From a delta proteobacterium ML8_F1 (GTDB lineage: Bacteria > Bacillota > Clostridia > Peptostreptococcales > Acidaminobacteraceae): 35,946 nt of DNA. The DNA lies in the NCBI GenBank assembly GCA_002029975.1, contig LQBE01000055.1, positions 51,139-87,084 of the forward strand, given 5' to 3'. The notes beneath the pieces are model-generated. The model was given only the letters and a program-made list of their open reading frames with translations. It did not search any database and was not told the origin of the DNA. This document shows, piece after piece, positions 10,080 through 17,205 of this stretch. A program made the translations under genes and the position numbers. The stretch's first letter is position 1, and every line of letters begins with the position of its first letter.

Positions 10080-12761
10080 ATGATCAAGTTAACCATAGAC
10101 GGCATTGGCGTAGAAGTTGAAAAAGGCACCTCTATACTTGATGCGGCAAAATCAGTCGCCATCAACATACCGACTCTTTGTCACGATGATCGGCTCAAAC
10201 CATCGGGAGCCTGCCGTATCTGCGGTGTGGAAGTCGAAGGTTCAGATGAACTTCAGGCCTCCTGCACCACTCCCGCCAGGGAGGGGATGGTAATCCATAC
10301 CCGGAGTGACCGGGTTGCCGCAGCCAGAAAGCAGCTGCTGGAACTCATCTGGGAGGACCATCCCAACGAATGTCTGAGCTGTCAGAAGGCCGGCGAGTGT
10401 ACACTCCAGGACCTTTGTTACGATTACGGTGTGGAGGCTGAGGGATTTGCCCCTCTGAAGGTGAGAACCCCCTTGGACACCTCCAATCCTTTTTACACCT
10501 TTGACAAGGACAAGTGCATCCTCTGTGGCAAATGTGTCCGGGTCTGCGAAGAACTGCAGGGGGAAAGCGCCATCCACTTTGTACAAAGAGGGCACGAAAC
10601 CATGATTTCCCATCCCTTTGAAAAGGGAATGGCTTTTTCCACCTGTGTCAGCTGCGGCAATTGTGTGCAAGTGTGTCCCACTGCCGCTCTGATGCCGAAA
10701 ACTGAAGAAAAATTCCGGGTCTGGGATATTGAGAAAAAGGTTCGCACCACCTGCTCCTACTGTGGTGTAGGCTGTCAGTTGGATCTGGTAATCAAGGACA
10801 ACAAGGTGGTCCGGGTGGACGCGGCCAGAGACGGGGAGAATGAGGGAATGCTCTGCGTCAAGGGCAAGTTCGGCTACAGTTTTCTCAACCACAAAGACCG
10901 GCTCACCATGCCCCTGATCCGGGAGGGTGGCGTTTTCAGGGAAGCCTCCTGGGATGAAGCTCTGGACCTGGTTGCCGGCAGGATGACTGAGGTGTATGAC
11001 CACAGCGGTTCGGATGCTTTCGCCGCTTTTGCCTCCGCCCGATGCACCAACGAGGATAACTATGTCCTGCAGAAGATGATGCGGGGCATCTTCAAGACCA
11101 ACAATATCGACCACTGCGCCCGCCTCTGACACAGCTCCACAGTTGCAGGTCTTGCAACTACACTGGGCAGCGGCGCTATGACCAACAGCATCAGGGAGGT
11201 CATCCACAACGAGGTTATTTTCGTCATCGGCAGCAACACCACGGAAAACCATCCGGTTATCGGTGCCATGATGCGGCAGGCTGTCAAAAATGGCGCCAAA
11301 CTGATTGTGGCGGATCCAAGAAGAATTCCCTTGGCCAGGGATGCCGACATCTATCTGCCAATCCAGCCGGGAACCAATGTAGCGCTCCTCAATGGCATGA
11401 TCAAAACCATCCTTGAGGAAAAGCTTTATGACGAGGAATTTATCCGGGAGAGAACAGTGGACTTCAATCGGATGGCTGAAGCCTTGAAGGACTGTTCCGT
11501 GGCGAAATCCGCCGCCCTGTGCCAGGTGTCCGAGGAGGACATCAGAAGGGCCGCCAGACTCTATGCTTCCAGCCACAAGAGCGGTATCTACTACGCCATG
11601 GGAATCACGCAGCATTCCAGAGGAACTGAAGGGGTTTACAATATTGCGAATCTGGCCATGATGACGGGCAATGTTGGCGTGGAATTTGCTGGAGTCAACC
11701 CCCTGAGAGGCCAGAGCAATGTCCAGGGATCCTGCGATCTCGGCGGATTGCCCGATGTCTATCCGGGTTATCAGAAGGTTGCCGATGAAAAGGCGAAAGC
11801 CAGGTTTGAAGCCTCCTGGGGTGTCCAGGGACTTTCCAGGGAGCCGGGGCTGACGCTCCCGAAAATGGTGGACAAGGCTCTGGAGGGAAAAATCAAAATG
11901 ATTTATATCATGGGTGAGAATCCCATGGTTTCAGATCCGGACCTCACCCATTTCGAGGCGGCTCTCGACAACCTTGATTTTCTGGTGGTTCAGGACATTT
12001 TCATGACAGAGACGGCCCAAAAGGCCGATGTGGTTCTGCCGGCGGCAGCCTTTGCCGAAAAGGACGGAACCTTCACTAACACGGAAAGAAGAATTCAGCG
12101 CATCAGAAAGGCCCTGGACCCGCCGGGAGAAGCGAAAGCCGACTGGTGGATCATCAATGAGCTGATGAAACGCATGGGCTACCAGAACGCCTTTGCCAAT
12201 CCGGAAGAAATCATGGCGGAAATAGCCGGGGTCACACCCATCTACGGGGGGATTGACTATGAGCGGATTGATTCGAAGGGACTGCAGTGGCCTGTCAAGG
12301 ACAAGTCCCATCCCGGGACGCCCTATCTTCACAGGGACCGGTTTACCAGGGGACTCGGACAGTTCATGCCTGTGACCTACACCGAATCCGCGGAAACGGC
12401 GGATGAGGCCTATCCCTTGATACTCACCACCGGGAGACTCCTCTATCATTACCACACCCGGTCCATGACGGGCAGAATCCCAGGCCTCAATGAGGTGGTG
12501 GGAGAATCCTATGTGGAAATCTGTCCGAAGACGGCGGCGCTTTATGGCCTTGAAAATGGCGAATGGGTCACGGTCAGGTCGAGACGGGGGGAAATAAAAA
12601 TCAAGGTGAAAATCACCGAGGACATCAAGGAGGACGTGGTGTTCATTCCCTTCCATTTTGCCGATGCCGCAGTGAATCGTCTTACCAATGTGGCGTTGGA
12701 CCCCATTGCCGACATACCGGAATTGAAGGTAGCGGCTGTCCGGATAGAAAAACTGGCATAA
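10080..12761 (+). CDS. fdhA: Selenocysteine-containing formate dehydrogenase, catalytic (alpha) subunit
   Basis: This catalyses reversible formate/CO2 conversion at a Mo- or W-bis-pyranopterin site. The frame from ATG 10080 to TAA 12761 (893 codons) is interrupted only by TGA at 11127-11129, codon 350. The context CARL-U-HSSTVAGL is the active-site motif where FDH has Sec or Cys followed by His, and a SECIS-like hairpin follows, so TGA is read as selenocysteine. The N-terminus is NuoG/HydA-like: [2Fe-2S] ligands C34, C45, C48, C62; His-Cys [4Fe-4S] H94, C98, C101, C107; two [4Fe-4S] sets at 146-156 and 189-199. The catalytic domain has a [4Fe-4S] set C225, C228, C232, C259. The C-terminal molydopterin dinucleotide-binding domain (LILTTGRLLYHYHT) is intact. 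Conventional gene calling would split it at the TGA (downstream half 11178-12761). Last gene of the operon. Confidence 0.96.
11141..11159 (+). promoter_or_regulatory. Bacterial SECIS element directing Sec insertion in fdhA
   Basis: AGTTGCA (11141-11147) and TGCAACT (11153-11159) form a 7-bp stem around the loop GGTCT (11148-11152). The hairpin starts 11 bases after the TGA. As I recall the Escherichia coli fdhF element, it has the same GGUCU loop at the same distance from UGA. It lies inside the coding sequence, as bacterial SECIS elements do, and would bind SelB. Confidence 0.88.
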
Positions 12762-12767
12762 AGCCAT

Positions 12768-12800
12768 AAATACCGTGACAAAGGTCACGGTATTTTCTTA
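12768..12800 (+). terminator. Strong rho-independent terminator of the fdh operon
   Basis: A perfect 12-bp stem, AAATACCGTGAC (12768-12779) with GTCACGGTATTT (12784-12795), loop AAAG, then T-rich sequence. It sits 6 bases after the fdhA stop. The downstream tmk promoter overlaps it. Confidence 0.93.
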
Positions 12801-12804
12801 TAAT
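12775..12804 (+). promoter_or_regulatory. Promoter of tmk, embedded in the fdh terminator
   Basis: TATAAT at 12799-12804 lies 31 bases before the tmk start. GTGACA (12775-12780), five of six bases like the -35 consensus, stands 18 bases upstream and is part of the terminator stem. Confidence 0.6.
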
Positions 12805-12834
12805 GGAGGCATAAAGGGAAAAGCGGGTGAAGAA

Positions 12835-13467
12835 ATGACCAGACAGAAAATCATCTCCCTTGAAGGTGGAGATGGCAGTGGCAAGACCACACTGATTAAA
12901 AAAATCGAAAAGTATTTCATTGACAAAGAGATTCCCTACATGATAACCAGGGAGCCTGGTGGCGTCAGGATTTCTGAAGCTATCCGGGAAATCATCCTCG
13001 ATACCCGGTATACTGAAATGGACTACAAGACCGAGGCTTTACTCTATGCCGCAGCAAGACGCCAGCATTTGACTGAGAAGGTGATTCCCCAGCTCGACAG
13101 CGGCAGGGTGATTCTCTTCGACCGCTATGTGGACTCCTCGGTAGTCTATCAGGGCTATGTCAGGGGCATCGGCATGGAGGAGGTTTACCGGATGAATCTT
13201 TTTGCCACAGAGGGTTTTTTACCTGTGCTGACCCTGCTACTGGATGTGGATCCAAAGGAGGGTATCAAAAGAATATCAGAAAACGAGCGGCATGAGGACC
13301 GGTTGGATCTGGAGGGGATTTCTTTTCATCAGAAGGTCAGGGAAGGCTATCTCTTGCTGGCAAAGAAGTACCCAGACAGAATAAAAATCGTGGACGCCAA
13401 CGGCACACCCCAGGCGGTTTATCGTCAGGTGGAGGCCCTGCTTGATGCGTATCTGGAGGAGCAATGA
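12835..13467 (+). CDS. tmk: Thymidylate kinase
   Basis: Tmk phosphorylates dTMP to dTDP with ATP. I start it at ATG 12835 (210 residues), the usual length; the frame is open further upstream but that part overlaps the fdh terminator and the -10 box. The P-loop GGDGSGKTT lies at 11-19 after MTRQKIISLE. REPGG (about 39-43), the DRY motif in LFDRYVDSSVVYQG, and an Arg-containing lid region (ENERHEDRLDLEG) are visible. Upstream GGGTGA is a moderate ribosome site. The last bases overlap the next small gene (ATGA). In many Firmicutes tmk sits near holB and yaaQ; here it is followed by small envelope genes instead. Confidence 0.96.
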   Translation: MTRQKIISLEGGDGSGKTTLIKKIEKYFIDKEIPYMITREPGGVRISEAIREIILDTRYTEMDYKTEALLYAAARRQHLTEKVIPQLDSGRVILFDRYVDSSVVYQGYVRGIGMEEVYRMNLFATEGFLPVLTLLLDVDPKEGIKRISENERHEDRLDLEGISFHQKVREGYLLLAKKYPDRIKIVDANGTPQAVYRQVEALLDAYLEEQ

Positions 13468-13628
13468 ATTATTTGTCCCTGGGAAAAAAAATGTTTTTCA
13501 GTACGGTGGCCCTGTTGATTCTTTTTCACTATATTGAAGCGGTGTACTGGATCCGGCTTTTCATCGGATCCTTCGGCTTTGGTGGCGCCCTGGTCTTGTG
13601 GATAATTGAAAAATCCAGCACCCATTGA
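13464..13628 (+). CDS. Small (54 aa) predicted membrane protein
   Basis: ATG 13464 overlaps the tmk stop in an ATGA arrangement, with GGAGGAG (13455-13461 region) as ribosome site inside tmk. The 54-residue product is mostly hydrophobic: one segment at about 10-24 (MFFSTVALLILFHYI) and a second at about 30-48 (IRLFIGSFGFGGALVLWII), with charged ends, so a two-pass membrane protein is likely. A terminator begins at its stop codon, so it is the last gene of the tmk transcript. I recognise no family. The tight coupling and terminator placement argue that it is a real gene; its function is unknown. Confidence 0.6.
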   Translation: MNYLSLGKKMFFSTVALLILFHYIEAVYWIRLFIGSFGFGGALVLWIIEKSSTH

Positions 13629-13657
13629 TCCATCCCCTTTAAGGGGGTGGATTTTTT
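13628..13657 (+). terminator. Rho-independent terminator after tmk and the small membrane gene
   Basis: ATCCATCCCC (13628-13637) pairs with GGGGGTGGAT (13643-13652), with one G-T pair and loop TTTAA, followed by six T residues. Confidence 0.9.
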
Positions 13658-13680
13658 ACTTGCCAAAAAGGAGCGATTGT

Positions 13681-13887
13681 GTGGATAACCATGGGAGATT
13701 GATGATTGAAGCGCTGCTGATAGTGACGGTGATGCTGGTCATTGTGGCGGGGGTTCTTCAAAAAATTGTGGATTTTGAAACGATTTCAAAGAATTATTTC
13801 AATGGGGAGGTGATGGATTATGCAGCCTGTCTCGAAAAAAGTTTCAGGCGGATTCTTGTGGAAAAACTGTTTCTTGACGCCTTCTAG
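13681..13887 (+). CDS. Small TadE-like/pilin-like single-pass protein
   Basis: I start this at GTG 13681 because AAGGAG (13668-13673) lies 7 bases before it. The 68-residue product begins MDNHGRLMIEALLIV and has one hydrophobic helix at about 8-28 with a Glu at its start, the layout of TadE-like pseudopilins and of pilins generally (short charged leader, then Glu near the helix start). The rest is a 40-residue amphipathic tail. The end overlaps the next gene by 68 bases in another frame. A pilus or secretion-surface role is inferred from the neighbours; the protein itself is too short for a firm family call. Confidence 0.65.
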   Translation: MDNHGRLMIEALLIVTVMLVIVAGVLQKIVDFETISKNYFNGEVMDYAACLEKSFRRILVEKLFLDAF

Positions 13888-15070
13888 GGGAGCTGTCACC
13901 CCCATGCTGACCCTTGTCATGACAGTTCTAGTGCTTCTTGGGGGGGTGATTTTTGATATTGGTGAATATTATTCAAGAAGCCGCACCTTTGAGCGGGAAG
14001 GCTATCTCATGCTTCATTCACAAATGAAAGCCTTCGACCGGAATCTTTTTGACCGTTACGGAATTCTTGCCACAAAAGCCCTGAACCAGCGGTTTGATTA
14101 CGGGGATTCCCTGGGGGAACCGGCTATCCTCAAGGGAAAAATCACTGAAGTGATGGGCTACCGCACTCAGGGGAATCTCGCCGGGGATCTTCTTGGATCG
14201 GCCGAGGGATTCCAGGAGATCACACAAATCATTCAGGAAGTGAGTCAGGTGAACAGCCTCAAGAACACCATCAACCGGGAGCTGCAAAACCAGAGGATTC
14301 CCGATGAAAGGATTCTTACAGGATTTTTGGAGAGCTTTGTGAAGGTAGGCATTTTTTTTGAGGGATCGCCTCCATCCTTAGAAGGGCTTATGGAGGGAGA
14401 AATCATCGATATCCATCTGAAAGGTGAATTTGCTGAAATTTTTGATTCCTTCACCGGTCTTTCCTCCCAGACGGGGCTGCTCAATTTCCTGAGTCCCTTT
14501 CTTCTGGGTGAGTATGTGGTGGATTATCTGGGTTACTCCAGTAATTTGAATCCCCGGAATCCCTTTGGCGCGGAATACGTCCTGACGGGAATAAGCTATG
14601 GACCGGTGCAGCGTTCTTTAGTGATGTCGGAGCTGTCCGGACTGAGGCTGGTGCTCAATACAGGAGCCTATCTGAAAAGTCCCAGGCATATGAAACAGTT
14701 CATGACCCAGGGTGGACCGGACCCCAGGGCGCAGCTGGCCCTGCTGCTTTTAGCGGCACTGAAGACTTCGGTGATGGATGTCAGCAAACTATATCAGGGC
14801 GGGAGAGTGCCGCTTCTAAAAACTCCCGCAGAACTGGACCAGACCACCTTCAACAGGGGTGTGACGTATCCTGATTATCTGAAAATCATGTTAATTACCT
14901 TGCCGGAGTTTATGATTCTGAGCCGGACTAAAAAGGTCATGGAGAGGTTTCTCGAGGTGCCTCTGGCGGAATACTATACCCGGGTTGGCATCAGGAGGGA
15001 GTTTTCCTATGAGTTCAAAACCTTCAAGCATTTCAAAAGCCAGGCAAAGACCTTTGAAGCATCCTACTAG
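13820..15070 (+). CDS. TadG-like envelope protein (Tad/Flp pilus type)
   Basis: The 416-residue product begins at ATG 13820, 9 bases behind GGGGAGG (13804-13810), inside the end of the preceding gene. After a positively charged start, PSRGAVTP leads into one membrane helix (about 25-47), followed by FDIGEYYSRSRTFEREGYLMLHSQMKAFDRNLFDRYGILA. This RG-x-x-x-P plus helix, then coiled region with an LFDRYGI stretch, is what TadE/TadG-like proteins of Clostridia look like. The rest is predicted extracytoplasmic with no catalytic motif seen. It overlaps the following TadE-like gene by 62 bases, so all three are coupled. The pilus ATPase and platform genes (tadA/B/C) are not in the window. Confidence 0.72.
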   Translation: MQPVSKKVSGGFLWKNCFLTPSRGAVTPMLTLVMTVLVLLGGVIFDIGEYYSRSRTFEREGYLMLHSQMKAFDRNLFDRYGILATKALNQRFDYGDSLGEPAILKGKITEVMGYRTQGNLAGDLLGSAEGFQEITQIIQEVSQVNSLKNTINRELQNQRIPDERILTGFLESFVKVGIFFEGSPPSLEGLMEGEIIDIHLKGEFAEIFDSFTGLSSQTGLLNFLSPFLLGEYVVDYLGYSSNLNPRNPFGAEYVLTGISYGPVQRSLVMSELSGLRLVLNTGAYLKSPRHMKQFMTQGGPDPRAQLALLLLAALKTSVMDVSKLYQGGRVPLLKTPAELDQTTFNRGVTYPDYLKIMLITLPEFMILSRTKKVMERFLEVPLAEYYTRVGIRREFSYEFKTFKHFKSQAKTFEASY

Positions 15071-15518
15071 GGGATCCATCAGCATAGAGGGAATTCTCGT
15101 GTTTCCTGTGTTCCTGATGCTGATGCTGGTCATTCTTTATGGCATTCTGGCCCAGGTGCATTTTGACCATTTTGAGGAAATATTGACCCGGGCTCTTTTC
15201 GATTCAACGACTCAGAGCCTGAGCTTTCGGGAAGTCACATCTTTGGTTCGTCCCTATGAGGCCCTGGCAATCTGTGAATTTGAACTTTCCCGGGATGCCA
15301 TGACCCTTTGCGTCTCCTTCAAGAGCATATTCCGGCGCCGCTGGGTGGTGCATTACGATACCCGGCTGCCGTCCTTTGAATCCCTGTTGTATGTTACGGA
15401 CACCGGTTCAAAGTTCCACCGGTTCGGGTGCAGGCATCTGAACCAGAGCATGATCCCCCTTCCAGCCAGTGAAGCCCTGGTAAATTTCAGTCCCTGCGGG
15501 GTTTGCTCTTTGAATTAG
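15009..15518 (+). CDS. TadE-like pseudopilin with C-terminal Cys/His module
   Basis: ATG 15009 follows AGGAGGGAG (14993-15001) and gives 169 residues. RGSISIEGILVFPVFLM (21-37) is a clear TadE-type N-terminus: basic residues, Glu at the helix start, one membrane helix (about 28-50). The last 45 residues differ from plain TadE: YVTDTGSKFHRFGCRHL then, 19 residues on, SPCGVCSLN. This His/Cys pattern (H137, C141, H143, C163, C166) resembles the small presumed metal-binding tail seen at the end of some secreted nucleases and surface proteins (YHxxGCRxL...PCxxC). The fusion suggests metal binding or a folding clip outside the cell. It overlaps the TadG-like gene by 62 bases. Confidence 0.75.
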   Translation: MSSKPSSISKARQRPLKHPTRGSISIEGILVFPVFLMLMLVILYGILAQVHFDHFEEILTRALFDSTTQSLSFREVTSLVRPYEALAICEFELSRDAMTLCVSFKSIFRRRWVVHYDTRLPSFESLLYVTDTGSKFHRFGCRHLNQSMIPLPASEALVNFSPCGVCSLN

Positions 15519-15537
15519 GCCATATTAATAATATAAT
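15510..15537 (+). promoter_or_regulatory. Promoter of the GH18-kinase-regulator operon
   Basis: TTGAAT (15510-15515, overlapping the TadE-like stop) and TATAAT (15532-15537) are 16 bases apart, 30 bases before the GH18 start. No terminator is seen between the Tad genes and this promoter. Confidence 0.7.
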
Positions 15538-15567
15538 GGACATATCCCGGGAAATTAGGAGGATCAA

Positions 15568-17202
15568 ATGAAAAACAGTGAAAAAATACTCCTCGCCCTC
15601 CTGCTAGTCCTGGCCATAGGCTCTGGCCTGGCCTATCGTCAGCTGACTCAGGAAATGAAGGCGATCACATCGGAACTGGTCACAGAGCATTCACAGCAGG
15701 AAGGCTTCTATTTCAACGGTGAGCTCTTGGGTGCCAAGGCCATCCAGGTATTTGAAGACAAGCCCTATATCAGCTATCACTTTGTGAAGGAATTCATTGA
15801 CCCTTCTCTGGAGCTCTCCGGGACCGGCCAGAGGGTCTATATCCCCATTGATTCGAAAACCCTGGACCTCGGGGACGAGACGCTCAACAATTATTTGAAG
15901 GAGCATCTTGTGGATATCAACATACCCCTTTATCAGGGAGAGTTTATGCCCCTTGAAATCCTCTCGAGAGTCTATTTTTTCGAATACGGTCAAGCCGGCA
16001 ATTACTGGTATCTGTTGACGCAGGACAGGTTGATGGAAGGCACAATTTCCGGAAATCTTTATATTAATCAAAACCTCAATATCGCAGGGGGGAGCATCAA
16101 GGCCCCTCTCGAGGCCCGGGGAGTGGCCCTGGGGGAGGGGGTTTTTGTGGTGGCGGGGGATGTTCTGGGATTCGTCAAAGGGAAGGATTTTGAGAAGTCG
16201 CCAGGGGAGCCCCGGTATTTTTCGAGGCTGTCCTTTAGGGAAAATTCCAGCCTTGACGGCCCCATCTACCTGGTGTGGGACCAGGTCAACTCCTATGAGG
16301 AGGCGGTAAACCATGACAAGGAGCTTGTGGAGGAAAGTGCGGATGTGATTTCACCCACTCTTCTGGCTCTCAACATCAATGGCATCGTCATCAATTCCGG
16401 AGAATTGACTTATACCGAGTGGGCCCACGGCAGGGATAAAAGAGTATGGGTCTTGGTCTCCAACTCCTTCAATCCCGACTGGACCAGGGAAATGCTTCAA
16501 GACAAGGCCCTGAGAAGCCGGTTCATCTCCCAGCTGGTGCTGCTGAGTCTCATCTATGAATATGACGGCATCAATATCGATTTTGAAAATATTTATCTGG
16601 AGGACAGGGAACTGCTGAATGATTTTGTCAAAGAGGTTTCTGAAATCATCGGGAGGACCGGACTGCCCCTTTCCATGGACTTCACAGTTCCCGAGGGGAG
16701 TGACCAGTGGTCGAAGGTTTACGACCGGCAGACCCTGGTGGAGTATCTGGATTACTTCATTTTGATGGCCTATGATGAATTCTGGGCCTCCTCCGAGGTC
16801 AGCGGACCGGTGGCCTCCCTGCCCTGGACCCTTGAGGGTATTGTGAAAACTCTGGAAATGGTCCCCGCAGACAAGCTGATTCTCGGGGTCCCCGGCTATA
16901 TGCGGGTTTGGGAGGATGTGGGGGCTTCAAACACCTCCAAAACCCTCACAATCAGGAATTTGGACGACTACCTGGGTCAAAGGGATTTCGAGCTCACCTA
17001 CCTGGAGGATGTTTCCATGAACTACGCTTCCAGGCGGGAAGGCAATGTCCTGTACCAGATCTGGATAGAGGACGAAATTTCCATGGGTAAGCGTCTGGAG
17101 CTTGTCAGGGAGTTCAATCTTCCGGGAATAGCCCTCTGGAGAAGAGGTTTTATCGATGAACAGATGGAGCACTTTATTCAGGAGAATCTACACGAGGAGT
17201 AG
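15568..17202 (+). CDS. Membrane-anchored glycosyl hydrolase family 18 protein
   Basis: GH18 enzymes cleave beta-1,4-linked N-acetylglucosamine polymers such as chitin or peptidoglycan glycan strands. The 544-residue protein has an N-terminal signal-anchor (about 7-23), then about 230 residues with beta-rich, SH3/copper-amine-oxidase-N-like character, and a GH18 barrel from about 260. The catalytic motif YDGINIDFEN (332-341) has the DxxDxDxE spacing with E340 as the acid/base; the SMDFTVP and YFILMAYDEFW strands and a final GIALWRRG strand complete the barrel. This architecture resembles the YaaH/YdhD/SleL group of cell-wall and spore-cortex enzymes. AGGAGG precedes ATG 15568. Three bases separate it from the histidine kinase gene. 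Cell-wall glycan is the likely substrate; spore involvement is not shown. Confidence 0.88.
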   Translation: MKNSEKILLALLLVLAIGSGLAYRQLTQEMKAITSELVTEHSQQEGFYFNGELLGAKAIQVFEDKPYISYHFVKEFIDPSLELSGTGQRVYIPIDSKTLDLGDETLNNYLKEHLVDINIPLYQGEFMPLEILSRVYFFEYGQAGNYWYLLTQDRLMEGTISGNLYINQNLNIAGGSIKAPLEARGVALGEGVFVVAGDVLGFVKGKDFEKSPGEPRYFSRLSFRENSSLDGPIYLVWDQVNSYEEAVNHDKELVEESADVISPTLLALNINGIVINSGELTYTEWAHGRDKRVWVLVSNSFNPDWTREMLQDKALRSRFISQLVLLSLIYEYDGINIDFENIYLEDRELLNDFVKEVSEIIGRTGLPLSMDFTVPEGSDQWSKVYDRQTLVEYLDYFILMAYDEFWASSEVSGPVASLPWTLEGIVKTLEMVPADKLILGVPGYMRVWEDVGASNTSKTLTIRNLDDYLGQRDFELTYLEDVSMNYASRREGNVLYQIWIEDEISMGKRLELVREFNLPGIALWRRGFIDEQMEHFIQENLHEE

Positions 17203-17205
17203 CCC

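Noticed and set aside
11178-12761. A separate 527-residue molybdopterin oxidoreductase gene
   Set aside because: Same frame as the upstream fdhA half, no ribosome site, and the join is the known Sec position, so it is the C-terminal part of one selenoprotein.
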